From the NCBI GenBank assembly GCA_035689115.1, contig DASSMA010000042.1, positions 54,675 to 118,674 of the forward strand: DNA of 64,000 nucleotides, written 5' to 3'. This DNA comes from JAHFUS01 sp035689115. Its GTDB lineage: Bacteria > Actinomycetota > Acidimicrobiia > Acidimicrobiales > GCA-2861595. Positions 14,738-23,172 of this stretch are shown here, piece after piece. The notes below the pieces were generated by a model. That model had not been told where the DNA came from. It saw only the letters and a program-made list of their open reading frames with translations, and did not search any database. Within the stretch, counting starts at the first letter, position 1; each line of letters opens with the position of its first letter. A program made the position numbers and the translations under genes.

Positions 14738-17332
14738 ATGCCGCTTGAGGAGGAAGGGCAGGCGGCCGGCGAGGAGCTGGTCCTCCTCGCCCGCCAGCGG
14801 CTGCTCGACGCAATGGCCGGCGCCGCCCGGCGCCGCCTGACGGTGCTGGCAGCCCCTGCCGGCTTCGGCAAGACCGTGCTGGTGCGCCAGTGGGCGGCCC
14901 GCCAGGCGGGCCTCCCCATGACCTCGGTGACGCTGCGCCCGGGCGACGACGCGCCCCGGGTGGCGGCCCGGCTGTTCGCCGCCGCTGCCCGGTTGGGCGC
15001 CGACGTCGGGGTGCCCCACCCGGGGTGGATCCCGGCTCCCGGTGGCGGCGGCCTCGGCCCCGCGTTCCTCGGCACCCTCCGGGACTGGCTCGCCTCGGTC
15101 GGCGAGGCGATCCTCGTGCTCGACGCCTTCGACGCCCCGCAGGACCCCTCCCTCGCCGCCGACCTCGACGAGGTCGTCCGGCGGGCGCCGGCCGGCATCC
15201 ACCTCGTCGTCACCAGGCGGTCGGCGTTCCCGGGCCGCCACCTGCGGCTGGCCGACGGCACCGTCGTCATCGACGCCCAGGATCTGGCATTCACCGCCGA
15301 CGAGACCCAGCGGCTCGTGCGCAAGGTATCGGGCCGGGAGCTGGCCGACGACGAGGTCGACGCCCTCGTGCGCCGGACGGCGGGCTGGGCGGTCGGCATC
15401 AAGGTGGCCGCCACCTCGCTGCGGGGGCCGGCCGCCGCCCACCAGGTCATCGAGAACCTGAGCAGCGAGCGCCAGGTGACCGCCTTCCTCCGCCAGGAGG
15501 TGCTCGACCGCCAGCCGCTGCGGGTCCGACGCTTCCTCGTCCGCACCGCCGTGCTGGACAGCCTCGACTCGGCGCTGTGCCGGGTGGTGACCGGGGAGCA
15601 CGCCGCCGGCCTGATGCTGCACGTGCTCGAGCACGCCGGCGCCCTGGTCCGCCGGGGGGACGGCGAGGAGGAGTCCTTCGCCCACCACGAGTTGCTGCGC
15701 GACGTCCTCCGCCAGGAGCTGCACGTCACCGAGCCGGGCATCGAAGGCGAGCTCCAGGCCCGGGCGGCCGAGTGGCACAGCCGCCGGGGCGAGCCCGAGC
15801 ACGCCGTCCGCTACCTGGCCGAGGCCGAGCGCTGGGACGCGCTGCTCGACCTGCTCGACCACCACGCGCCGACCCTCTTCGAACAGGGTGACGCCGCCCG
15901 CCTGGCGGCCTGGATCGAAGCGATCCCGGCCGGCGGCATCTACCGCCGCAAGCGGGTCGGCCTGCGCCTGGCCTACGCCCACGCCCTGTCCGGCGCCACC
16001 CACCGGGCCGAGCAGGTGCTGCGCGACGTCGAGCGCCACCGGCTCCTGCCCGGGGAGCGGGTGGTCGTCCGGGCGCTGCGGGCCGGCTGGGCGTTCCACG
16101 ACGCACCACCAGCCGGGACCGTCGACGCCGACGCCGACGCCACGCTGGCCGCCCTCGACGCCGGTGGGCTCGGGGAGATCCCGAACGTGCTCGGCATGAC
16201 CTCGCCGGCCCAGCTGCGCACCATGGCCGCCGGCGCCCGGGCCCTCGCGCTGTGGCACGCCGGCGACGTGGCCGGCGCCCGTCTCGGCCTCGCCGCCCTC
16301 GTCTCCCGCACCGACCTGTACGCGCCCTGGAAGGTGCGGCTCGTCGGCGCCCTCGCCCTCCTCGAGGCGTGGGAGGGGAACCTGCGCCTGGCCCAGCGCC
16401 ACGGCAGCCGGGCCCTCACCCTCGCCGCCTCGACCGGCCTCCTGGAGCATCCCTCGGCGACCGACGCCCGGCTGGCCCTGGCCCACGTGTGCCGCGAGCA
16501 CGACGACCTGGCGGGAGCCGACGAGCTGCTGAAGGCGGCCCAGTCCGTCGCCGACGGGGCCGACCGGCCGGCGGCGCTGGCCGTCCACGCCGTCGAGCGG
16601 GCGCTGTGGTACCTCGCCGCCGGGCAGGCCGAGCGGGGCCTGGCCGAGGTCCGGGCCCACGAGGTCGAGGGGTCGCCGGCCGCCGTGGCACCCGTCGTCG
16701 ACGCCCGGCTGCGGGCGGCCGAGGCGCGCCTGCTCCTGGCCCACGGGGACCTCGACCACGCCGGCCGGGTGGTGGAAGGTGCCGGCGGGCTCACCGCCCC
16801 GCTCGCCGAGGCGGCCGTGCACCTGGCCGTGGTTCGGCACGACATCGAAGCGGCCCGCCTGGTCCTGAAGGCGTGGCCGTTGCCCGACGACGACCGGCCG
16901 GAGCTCGAGCGTGAGCTGTGGGCGGCCGTCGTCGATCTCGAGGACGGCCGCCGGACCGAGGGCCTGGCCAGGGCGGCGGAGGTGGTGACGGCCGCCAGGG
17001 CCGAGGCCCGGGTGCGCCTGTTCCTCGACGCCGGCCGCCCCGCCGAGCGCCTCCTGCGGGCCCTCGCCCGGGTCGCTCCCACGCCCTGGGTGCACCAGCT
17101 GCTGGAGGCCGCCGGCTCCCCGGTGGGCGACGGGCCGGGGCTGGGCCTCAGCCAGCGGGAGCAGGAGGTCGTGCGGTTCCTACCGACCCCGCTGTCGTGC
17201 GCCGAGATCGCCGGGCAGCTCTACATCTCGTTGAACACCCTCAAGACCCACCTGCGGACCATCTACCGCAAGCTCGGTGTGAGCGGCCGGCCCGACGCCA
17301 TCCGCAGGGCCGAGGAGCTGGGAATCGCGTAG
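14738..17332 (+). CDS. MalT-like LuxR-family ATPase regulator (second of two)
   Basis: An 864-residue paralogue of the preceding gene, with P-loop APAGFGKT at residues 39-46, LVLDAFD in place of the usual LVLDDFH, TPR-type repeats and a C-terminal LuxR HTH (LSQREQEVVRFLPTPLSCAEIAGQL, SLNTLKTHLRTIYRKLGV). The DNA-reading helix is nearly the same as in the first copy, so both may see similar sites. ATG 14738 is preferred because GAGAGGG lies seven bases upstream; ATG 14705 would add 11 residues. It does not have a P1-P8 type promoter. Its last 70 bases overlap the 3' end of the convergent rhomboid gene. Confidence 0.88.
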   Translation: MPLEEEGQAAGEELVLLARQRLLDAMAGAARRRLTVLAAPAGFGKTVLVRQWAARQAGLPMTSVTLRPGDDAPRVAARLFAAAARLGADVGVPHPGWIPAPGGGGLGPAFLGTLRDWLASVGEAILVLDAFDAPQDPSLAADLDEVVRRAPAGIHLVVTRRSAFPGRHLRLADGTVVIDAQDLAFTADETQRLVRKVSGRELADDEVDALVRRTAGWAVGIKVAATSLRGPAAAHQVIENLSSERQVTAFLRQEVLDRQPLRVRRFLVRTAVLDSLDSALCRVVTGEHAAGLMLHVLEHAGALVRRGDGEEESFAHHELLRDVLRQELHVTEPGIEGELQARAAEWHSRRGEPEHAVRYLAEAERWDALLDLLDHHAPTLFEQGDAARLAAWIEAIPAGGIYRRKRVGLRLAYAHALSGATHRAEQVLRDVERHRLLPGERVVVRALRAGWAFHDAPPAGTVDADADATLAALDAGGLGEIPNVLGMTSPAQLRTMAAGARALALWHAGDVAGARLGLAALVSRTDLYAPWKVRLVGALALLEAWEGNLRLAQRHGSRALTLAASTGLLEHPSATDARLALAHVCREHDDLAGADELLKAAQSVADGADRPAALAVHAVERALWYLAAGQAERGLAEVRAHEVEGSPAAVAPVVDARLRAAEARLLLAHGDLDHAGRVVEGAGGLTAPLAEAAVHLAVVRHDIEAARLVLKAWPLPDDDRPELERELWAAVVDLEDGRRTEGLARAAEVVTAARAEARVRLFLDAGRPAERLLRALARVAPTPWVHQLLEAAGSPVGDGPGLGLSQREQEVVRFLPTPLSCAEIAGQLYISLNTLKTHLRTIYRKLGVSGRPDAIRRAEELGIA

Positions 17333-18264
17333 CTGTATGGTTCGCTCGGCGCCATCCGTGGCGGCTGGGCAGCCAGAGCGGAGCCACCGGACCGTGCCGG
17401 CTCGATCCCGTCGGCCCACCACACGGAGACGCCGACGGCCAGCACCGCCACCACGACGGCGACCACCACGCCCCGGAGGACGGCGGCGCGGGAGATGGGC
17501 TCCCGCAGCATCACGGTGCCGAGGAACAGGCCGGCGACGAAGCCGCCGAGGTGACCCCCGATCGAGATCCCGGGCACCACGAAGGTGAAGACGAGGTTGA
17601 ACAGGATCAACGACCCCACGGGCGTGCGCCACACGCTGTAGCCGCGCAGGCGCATCCCTGCGGCCGCTGCGCCGAAGAGGCCGAAGATCGCGCCCGAGGC
17701 CCCGGCGGTGAGGGCGTGCGGCGAGAGCAGGAGGGCGCCCAGGGACCCGGCGAGGAGGCACGCCATGTACAGGGTGACGAAGCGGAGCCGGCCCAGCTCC
17801 GGCTCCAGCAGCTGGCCGAGGCTGTAGAGGGCGGCCATGTTGAGGCCGAGGTGGATGATCCCGTAATGGAGGAACCCCGAGGTGAGCAGCCGGTACCACT
17901 CGCCGGCGGCCACCGACGGCCCGAACAGGGCGTAGTCCTGGTGGACCCGCCCAGCCTCGGTGAACAGGGAGCTGCCGCCGCCGGCGACGGCGCGGGCGCC
18001 GACGGCCAGCCCGATGAAGAACACGGCGACGTTGACCGCCACCAGGATCTGCGTCGCGAGGATGTTCTTTCCGGCGTTCCAGCTCCGCAGCCGCTGCCGG
18101 GCCGGGGGCCGGGCCGCCTTGATGCACTGCCAGCAGTGGGCGCCGACGGGGGCGGGGGTGAGGCAGTCGCTGCATGCCGGGCGGTCGCAGCGCGTGCACG
18201 TGCGCCCGGTCTCCCGGTCGGGATGGTGGAAGCAGGTCCGTTCCCCCGCGGTCGCGTCGGCCAT
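17263..18264 (-). CDS. Rhomboid family intramembrane serine protease with zinc-finger N-terminus
   Basis: A 333-residue protein. Residues 11-47 hold a B-box-like cysteine/histidine array (C11, H14, C23, C26, C31, C34, C44 and C47). The rhomboid core follows with six helices, the catalytic serine in GASGAIFG (about residue 212) and the histidine in GGHLGGF (about 264); HYGIIHLGLNM gives the oxyanion-side residues. It cleaves membrane proteins within the bilayer; the substrate is unknown. ATG 18264 is the only start that keeps the whole finger. The C-terminal 23 codons lie antisense to the end of the second MalT-like gene. Confidence 0.9.
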   Translation of the reverse strand: MADATAGERTCFHHPDRETGRTCTRCDRPACSDCLTPAPVGAHCWQCIKAARPPARQRLRSWNAGKNILATQILVAVNVAVFFIGLAVGARAVAGGGSSLFTEAGRVHQDYALFGPSVAAGEWYRLLTSGFLHYGIIHLGLNMAALYSLGQLLEPELGRLRFVTLYMACLLAGSLGALLLSPHALTAGASGAIFGLFGAAAAGMRLRGYSVWRTPVGSLILFNLVFTFVVPGISIGGHLGGFVAGLFLGTVMLREPISRAAVLRGVVVAVVVAVLAVGVSVWWADGIEPARSGGSALAAQPPRMAPSEPYSYAIPSSSALRMASGRPLTPSLR

Positions 18265-18319
18265 GTGCTCATTGTCGGTGCGACCGGATGGTGTTGCCAG
18301 GCAGTTTCCGTCCGGAGCA

Positions 18320-18348
18320 TTGAACAACGACCTTCCGGGCCGTAGCCT
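18320..18348 (+). promoter_or_regulatory. Candidate sigma-70-type promoter for the CooC-like operon
   Basis: TTGAAC at 18320-18325, a 17-nt spacer and TAGCCT at 18343-18348, 32 bases before the ATG at 18380. Good match to housekeeping -35/-10 elements. Confidence 0.55.
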
Positions 18349-18379
18349 TTCGCACACCTGCCAGCGGGAAGGGGACGAC

Positions 18380-18547
18380 ATGGACGACACATCGATCACG
18401 ACGCAGGAGGCTGCTGACAGGCCGGTGCCGGGCTGCACCTGCTGCAAGCCGCCCGCCGTCACCGCCGAGGACGAGGCCGAGCAGCTCCGGGCCCGCTGGG
18501 AATCGGTCCAGCGGCGACTGGCCGTGCTCGAGGGGGCGGTCCGATGA
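18380..18547 (+). CDS. Small cysteine-motif protein upstream of CooC-like ATPase, 55 aa
   Basis: A 55-residue acidic protein with GCTCCKPP at residues 18-25 (three cysteines in four positions) and a helical charged tail (about 28-55). ATG 18380 has GGAAGGGG six bases upstream. Its stop overlaps the start of the CooC-like gene (ATGA), so the products are made together. The cysteine knot and coupling suggest a metal-binding or delivery partner for the ATPase; that is inference, and no family is recognised. Confidence 0.75.
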   Translation: MDDTSITTQEAADRPVPGCTCCKPPAVTAEDEAEQLRARWESVQRRLAVLEGAVR

Positions 18548-19362
18548 AGCTCGGCGTGGTGGGCAAGGGCGGCACGGGCAAGACCACGATCTCGACCCTG
18601 GTCGGGCTGGCCTACCGGGAGCGGGGCCGCCGGGTGCTCGCCATCGACACCGACTCCAACCCCAACCTGGCGCTCGGCCTCGGACTCGGCGAGGACGCCA
18701 TCGACCGGGCCCCGCTGGTGCCTCGAGCCCTGGTGGTGGGCACCGGTCGGGGCAACACCACCCCGGCCACGTTGATCGCCGACTTCGGCGTCCCCACGCC
18801 GGCCGGCATCACCCTCCTGCACGCCATGCGGGTCGACAGCGCCGCCTCCGGGTGCACCTGCTCGAGCCACACCTCGGTGCGCAGCGTGCTGGGCGCCGCC
18901 CTCGAGGACGAGTGCGACGTGGCCCTCGTCGACATGGAGGCGGGCCTCGAGCACCTGGCCCGCTCGGGTGGCACGCTGGCCCACGCCGACGTCCTGCTCA
19001 TGGTGATGGAGCCCACCCGCCGCTCGGTGCTCACCGCCGCCCGCACCATCCCGCTGGCCCAGGAGCTCGGCATCCCGCGGGTCGCCGGCGTCGGCAACAA
19101 GGCCCGCCCGGAGGACGTCGAGTTCTTCGAGGCGGTGTGCGCCGGCTACGGCGTGCCGCTCGCCGGCGTCATCCCCTTCGATCCCGCCATCGTGGCCGCC
19201 GACCGGTTCGGCTCCGCCGTGCAGCTCCCTGTGGGCCCCGGGCGGGACGCCCTCGAGGCCCTCGTCGACTACGTGGAGTCGCCCGACGCCCAGCGGGCGG
19301 CCCTGCTGGCCGAGAAGGAGCGCATCGAGCGCCGCCTGGCCGACCTGGCCACCACCACCTGA
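18544..19362 (+). CDS. CooC-like MinD-superfamily ATPase
   Basis: A 272-residue P-loop ATPase. The deviant Walker A GKGGTGKTT is at residues 7-15, the A' segment is IDTDSNPNLA and the switch is VDMEAGLEHL. A CxC (C104, C106) sits where CooC proteins bind nickel at the dimer face. CooC drives nickel insertion into carbon monoxide dehydrogenase, but no CODH gene is in the window, so the client is unknown. The C-terminal 25 residues form a charged helix. It is coupled to the 55-residue cysteine protein and ends four bases from the convergent 90-residue gene. Confidence 0.85.
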   Translation: MKLGVVGKGGTGKTTISTLVGLAYRERGRRVLAIDTDSNPNLALGLGLGEDAIDRAPLVPRALVVGTGRGNTTPATLIADFGVPTPAGITLLHAMRVDSAASGCTCSSHTSVRSVLGAALEDECDVALVDMEAGLEHLARSGGTLAHADVLLMVMEPTRRSVLTAARTIPLAQELGIPRVAGVGNKARPEDVEFFEAVCAGYGVPLAGVIPFDPAIVAADRFGSAVQLPVGPGRDALEALVDYVESPDAQRAALLAEKERIERRLADLATTT

Positions 19363-19366
19363 GGGA

Positions 19367-19639
19367 TCAGCCTCTTCCGGCGCCCGTCCCGCCGGGCCTC
19401 CCGGGGCGCCCATTGCGGGCGGTCAGCCCACGCTCCGGGAGGCAACGGACGGAGGACAGCTCCAGGCCGAGGTCACCGAGCCGGCGCAGGACCCCCTGGA
19501 GGGCCGCCTGGTCGGCGAACCACCCGCTCAGGAGGGTGGCGTCCGGGCCGGCGGGCCGCAGTTCCAGGTCGTCGAACCAGCGTGCCAAGGCGCCGCCAAG
19601 TCGCCCTCGGACGACGATCTCGTAGTTGGCTCCGGTCAC
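19367..19639 (-). CDS. Small conserved hypothetical protein, 90 aa
   Basis: A 90-residue soluble protein. It starts with a YEIVVRGRLGGALARWFDDLEL strand-helix and continues LLSGWFADQAALQGVLRRLGDLGLELSSVR. I recognise this pattern from short actinobacterial proteins without known function (about 70 residues, here with a basic Gly/Arg/Pro tail). GTG 19639 is the likely start, with AGGA nine bases upstream. Convergent with the CooC-like gene. The 140-bp upstream gap shows only a small hairpin (19660-19676). Confidence 0.7.
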   Translation of the reverse strand: MTGANYEIVVRGRLGGALARWFDDLELRPAGPDATLLSGWFADQAALQGVLRRLGDLGLELSSVRCLPERGLTARNGRPGRPGGTGAGRG

Positions 19640-19782
19640 GGTGCTCGTTCCTGTGGTTTCGGGCTGCTTCAGCCCGTGGTCGTTCCTTGCCCACCCGCCT
19701 GACGGGACCTCGCCGAGGGCGACGACGGCGACATCGCCACCCTCAGCACGCGGTCCACAGGCGGGCTTCCCACCTCTGGCTG

Positions 19783-20184
19783 CTAGGCCTCGATCTCACG
19801 CCCGTGGACGGTGATCGCGTAGATGATGATGACGTCGATGGCGATGATCGTCACGGCCCAGACCGGGTAGGCGGCGAGGAAGGCGAGGTTGGCAATCGCG
19901 CTGAGCGTCGCCACCAGCACGCCGATGACCTTGCCGAAGGTGCGGCCGGAGAGCAGGCTCAGGCCACCGAGCACCAGGAGGGTGCCGATCCCGAGGTGGA
20001 TCCAGCCCCACGCGGTGTAGTTGACGGAGAGCACCAGGTCCTTCGAGGCCACCAGGTAGTACTCGTCCTTGAAGAGGCCGACGAACCCGGCGATGGCCTG
20101 GAACACGCCAACCACCATCATCATGACGGAGGCGAAGGCAATCCAGCCCACCCACCCCGTCTTCGTTTCCGTATGCACTGCCAT
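19783..20184 (-). CDS. DUF7144-like four-helix membrane protein
   Basis: A 133-residue protein with four hydrophobic helices (about residues 10-35, 48-75, 80-103 and 108-126) and the motif YTAWGWIHLGIGTLLVLGGLSLL, typical of a widespread actinobacterial small membrane family. ATG 20184 is chosen because GGAGG lies eight bases upstream; an ATG at 20211 would start before that site. Promoter P5 (palindrome set) drives it. Function unknown; likely an envelope or stress protein. Confidence 0.85.
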   Translation of the reverse strand: MAVHTETKTGWVGWIAFASVMMMVVGVFQAIAGFVGLFKDEYYLVASKDLVLSVNYTAWGWIHLGIGTLLVLGGLSLLSGRTFGKVIGVLVATLSAIANLAFLAAYPVWAVTIIAIDVIIIYAITVHGREIEA

Positions 20185-20232
20185 GTCAGTTGTCCTCCAT
20201 GAAGAATCCACTCGGACGGTGGAGATGGTTCA

Positions 20233-20277
20233 ATGATCACCCGGCTATTGCGCCTGCTCGTCACCCTGCACGGATGA
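20233..20277 (-). promoter_or_regulatory. Palindrome-type promoter P5 for the DUF7144-like gene
   Basis: TCACCC-TGCAC-GGATGA at 20261-20277. On the minus strand GATCAT (20238-20233) follows after 22 nt, 48 bases before the start codon. Confidence 0.68.
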
Positions 20278-20319
20278 TGGAGGGTGAAGACCGGCCGCTC
20301 GATTCGTGCCATTTCGCGC

Positions 20320-20364
20320 CGAAGGCCCCCGCCGCACCGCACCGGCGGGCGACGGGGGCCTTCG
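20320..20364 (-). terminator. Terminator of the SHOCT gene
   Basis: Perfect 12-bp stem CGAAGGCCCCCG / CGGGGGCCTTCG with a 21-nt loop, ten bases beyond the stop at 20375. Confidence 0.75.
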
Positions 20365-20374
20365 TGTCCGAACG

Positions 20375-20770
20375 TCAGGCGGCCAGGAGCTTGGCCTTCA
20401 TCTGCTCGAACTCGGCATCGTCGATGACGCCCTGGTCGTGCAGGGTCACGAGCTTCGCCAGCTGGTCAACGTCGCTCGGTGCGACGGCGACGGTTTCCTG
20501 GACGTAGCTGCGGAACTGCGCGTCCCGGGCCTGGGCGTCCTCGACGGCGTGCTCGCCCATCTTGCGGCCGCGGGCGATCAGGTAGACGAACACGCCCAGG
20601 TACGGGGCGAGGATCACGAAGATCGACCACACCGCCTTGCCCCCACCGGACAGGTCGGGGCTCCGGAAGATGTCGGCGAAGACCGCCACCAGCAGCCAGA
20701 TCCAGATGAAGAACAGGGTGAACCAGACGATCGACCAGAAGACCTGGCCGGTCCCGAAATCTGCCAGCAT
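20375..20770 (-). CDS. SHOCT domain protein with PLDc_N-type membrane anchor
   Basis: A 131-residue protein. Two hydrophobic helices (about 9-35 and 45-67, the latter with ILAPYLGVFVYLIARG) form a PLDc_N-like anchor. A linker follows, then a C-terminal SHOCT motif (DQLAKLVTLHDQGVIDDAEFEQMKAKLL, residues 103-130). SHOCT is a short helical oligomerisation motif at protein ends. ATG 20770 has AAGGAG eight bases upstream, so the longer in-frame extension is unlikely. Promoter P6 reads into it and a strong hairpin follows. It shares its anchor type with the 7677-8084 gene, also in this palindrome-regulated region. Confidence 0.88.
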   Translation of the reverse strand: MLADFGTGQVFWSIVWFTLFFIWIWLLVAVFADIFRSPDLSGGGKAVWSIFVILAPYLGVFVYLIARGRKMGEHAVEDAQARDAQFRSYVQETVAVAPSDVDQLAKLVTLHDQGVIDDAEFEQMKAKLLAA

Positions 20771-20818
20771 TTTGACTCTCCTTTTGTCAGGCAGAGGCGT
20801 CCACGGCCTCCTGGGTCC

Positions 20819-20863
20819 AAGCTGCGCCATGGCCGCCCTCCGGGCATCACTCCGCCCGGGTGA
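20819..20863 (-). promoter_or_regulatory. Palindrome-type promoter P6 for the SHOCT gene
   Basis: TCACTC-CGCCC-GGGTGA at 20847-20863. On the minus strand CAGCTT (20824-20819) follows after 22 nt, 48 bases before the ATG at 20770. Confidence 0.62.
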
Positions 20864-20890
20864 TGTCCGGCGCGAGGGCCCCCCGGCGCA

Positions 20891-20936
20891 TCATCCTCCA
20901 GGGGTGATGTGGGGCCCTGGGGGTGGCGGCGACCCT
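20891..20936 (+). promoter_or_regulatory. Palindrome-type promoter P7 for the membrane kinase-like gene
   Basis: TCATCC-TCCAG-GGGTGA at 20891-20907, then GACCCT (20931-20936) after 23 nt. The ATG at 20943 is six bases beyond, again a leaderless layout. Confidence 0.65.
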
Positions 20937-20942
20937 TTGCAG

Positions 20943-22391
20943 ATGGCCACCAATTCGGATCCCGGCGCGACGGCGACCGTCGTGCGCTCCCCCGCCGACG
21001 TGCTGCGCCTGGTCGTGGCCGTCGCCACCCTGCTCCTGGTGCTCCTCGTCGGGGCCCTCTTCGAGGACGCCGTGGTGGGGTTCGCCCACGACCTCCTGCA
21101 GGGCCTCGAGGCCTTCGGCGAGCGGCTCCTCACCGCCGCCGTCGTGATCGCCCGGGTCGCCGCCGTCGTCCTCCTCGCCGCCGGCCTCGTCGTCGCCCTC
21201 ATCAGGGGACGCTGGCGCATCCTGGCCAGCGTGACCGTGGCCGCCGGCGCCGGCGCCGCCGTCTTCGCCCTCCTCGACCGGCTGTTCGACGTCCAGCAGG
21301 CGTCCCCCGTCACCCTGTCGGACTCGGCCGGTCTCCTGAGCGGGGCGGGCTTCCCCACCGCCGTGGGCCTGGCCATCGCCGCCGCCGTGGTCACCGCCGC
21401 CGGCCCGTGGCTTCCGCGCCGCTACCGCCGCCTCGGATGGGCCGTGGTCCTCGTCCTCATGGCCGCCCGGTTCGTGGCGGCGCCGGTCTCCGGGGCATCG
21501 GTCGCCGCCGTGGTGGCCGGCTGGGCGGGCGGGGCCCTCGCCGTGGTCCTCCTCGGGGCACCGTCGTGGCGGCCGGGCAAGGACGCCGTCATCGACGGGC
21601 TCCGCTCGGTCGGGCTGGACGTGGCCACCCTCGAGCCGGCGGCCGTCGACGCCCGCGGCTCGACCCCCTACTTCGGCACGGCGGCCGGCGGCGGCGGCCT
21701 GTTCGTCAAGGTCCTCGGCCGCGACGAGCGCGACGCCGACCTGCTGTTCCGCCTCTACCGGACGGTCGTCCCCCGGGACCTCGGCGACGAGCGCCCGTTC
21801 TCCAGCCTCCGCCGGGCGGTCGAGCACGAGGCGCTGGTCGCCCTGGCGGCCGACGGCATGGGCGTGCGCACGCCGGCCGTGGCGGCGTTCAGCAACGCCG
21901 ATCCCGGCGGCTACGTGCTCGCCTACGAGGCGGTGGACGGCCGGTCCCTCGACCGGGTGGCCGGCGACGAGCTCACCGACGACGTCCTCGACAGGGTGTG
22001 GGAGCAGGTCGCCAACCTGCGCCGGCACCGGGTCGCCCATCGGGACCTCCGCCTGGCCAACGTGTTCCTCGACCGCTCGGGGCAGGTGTGGATGATCGAC
22101 TTCGGCTTCGCCGAGCTGGCGGCGTCCGACCTCCTGCTGGCCACCGACCTGGCCGAGCTGACGGCCTCGCTGAGCCTGAAGGTCGGGCCCCAGCGGGCGG
22201 TCGCCGCCGGGCGGCGGGCGGTGGGAGGCGACGCCCTCAGCAGCGCCCTCCCCCGGCTCAAGACCGGGTTCCTCAGCGGCGCGACCAGGAGCGGCATCAA
22301 GGAGGCGCCGGCCCTGCTGGACGAGCTGCGCAGCGAGATCGGCGGTGGGCAACCCCTGGCCGGCGCCCACCGGCCCGTCGGCCAGGGATGA
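20943..22391 (+). CDS. Membrane protein with lipopolysaccharide-kinase/RIO-like kinase domain
   Basis: A 482-residue protein. The first 210 residues hold about six hydrophobic helices. The rest is a protein-kinase-like fold: a Gly-rich strand (GGGGLFVKVLG with the likely ATP-binding Lys), the catalytic loop HRDLRLANVF and the metal-binding IDFGFAE. This matches Kdo/WaaP- or RIO-type small kinases. Substrate unknown: a phospholipid, a cell-wall glycan or a protein are all possible. ATG 20943 is chosen because it lies just behind the -10-like hexamer of P7; no ribosome site is visible. It overlaps the channel gene by four bases (ATGA), so the kinase and channel may act together. Confidence 0.8.
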   Translation: MATNSDPGATATVVRSPADVLRLVVAVATLLLVLLVGALFEDAVVGFAHDLLQGLEAFGERLLTAAVVIARVAAVVLLAAGLVVALIRGRWRILASVTVAAGAGAAVFALLDRLFDVQQASPVTLSDSAGLLSGAGFPTAVGLAIAAAVVTAAGPWLPRRYRRLGWAVVLVLMAARFVAAPVSGASVAAVVAGWAGGALAVVLLGAPSWRPGKDAVIDGLRSVGLDVATLEPAAVDARGSTPYFGTAAGGGGLFVKVLGRDERDADLLFRLYRTVVPRDLGDERPFSSLRRAVEHEALVALAADGMGVRTPAVAAFSNADPGGYVLAYEAVDGRSLDRVAGDELTDDVLDRVWEQVANLRRHRVAHRDLRLANVFLDRSGQVWMIDFGFAELAASDLLLATDLAELTASLSLKVGPQRAVAAGRRAVGGDALSSALPRLKTGFLSGATRSGIKEAPALLDELRSEIGGGQPLAGAHRPVGQG

Positions 22392-22825
22392 AGCCTCCGC
22401 GGCCCATCGTCCGCTCCTTCAACAGCTTCCTCCAGGCGCCGGCGTCGGTCCGCCGGGCCACGCGGGTGATCGTCGTCGCCACGGTGGTCACCACGTTCGC
22501 CGGCGGCCTGCTGATCTGGACGTTCGACCGCCACGACTTCCCCACCTTCGGCGAGGCGCTGTGGTGGGCGCTCCAGACGGTGACCACGGTCGGCTACGGC
22601 GACATCACACCGACGACCCCGATCGGCCGGGTCATCGGATCTGCCGTCCTGCTCTACTCTGTGGCGTTCCTCGCCATCCTCACCGCCGCCATCACCACCA
22701 GCTTCATCGAGCAGGCCCGGCGGCTGCGGGCCCCTGCCGAGGAGCAGAGCGATGCTGCGGTGCTCGCCCGCCTGGATGAGATCGCCGCCCGCCTGGAGCG
22801 GCTCGAGGCCCGCCGGGAGCCCTGA
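22388..22825 (+). CDS. Two-TM potassium channel subunit
   Basis: A 145-residue ion channel. Helix one is at about 26-46, the pore helix ALWWALQTVT is followed by the K+ selectivity filter TVGYGD at residues 67-72, and helix two is at about 82-104. A charged C-terminal coiled coil (EEQSDAAVLARLDEIAARLERLEARR) could support tetramer assembly. No ligand-binding RCK domain is present. Its ATG overlaps the stop of the kinase-like gene, so it is coupled to it and likely read from P7. Confidence 0.92.
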   Translation: MKPPRPIVRSFNSFLQAPASVRRATRVIVVATVVTTFAGGLLIWTFDRHDFPTFGEALWWALQTVTTVGYGDITPTTPIGRVIGSAVLLYSVAFLAILTAAITTSFIEQARRLRAPAEEQSDAAVLARLDEIAARLERLEARREP

Positions 22826-22832
22826 GGCGCGC

Positions 22833-23120
22833 TCAGCGGGACGCGAGCCGCTCCAGGAGGAATGCCAGCTCGTCACGGCTGAGGCGCGTGCGCTGGTGGT
22901 GGTGCACGGTCGCCATCCAGCCGGCCGACGCCCGCTTCAGCCGCCGGCTGGCGTAGCCCAGCTCCTCCAGCGCCGCCAGCACCACCACGGCGGCCACCGC
23001 TCCCTTGAGCAGGGCGTGGGCGAGGTGCCGCCGGCGCGCCGCCCGGTCGTCGCCGGCGACCACCACTTCCGGCTCGCCGCCGGCCTCGGGTTCCGTCGCC
23101 TGCTCGTCGATCACGGTCAT
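22833..23120 (-). CDS. Small hypothetical protein, 95 aa
   Basis: A 95-residue protein with an acidic N-terminal third, one hydrophobic helix (LLKGAVAAVVVLAALEELG, about 38-58) and a basic C-terminal domain (HHHQRTRLSRDELAFLLERL). Family not recognised; it looks like a small membrane-tethered protein. ATG 23120 has GGAG ten bases upstream; a GTG at 23129 is also possible. Promoter P8 lies between it and the divergent PAP2 gene and points toward this gene. Confidence 0.65.
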   Translation of the reverse strand: MTVIDEQATEPEAGGEPEVVVAGDDRAARRRHLAHALLKGAVAAVVVLAALEELGYASRRLKRASAGWMATVHHHQRTRLSRDELAFLLERLASR

Positions 23121-23172
23121 GCGGGTCACGCTCCATCCGGGCCCCGCGGCGTGCGGCGGGGCGCCCAGCACC

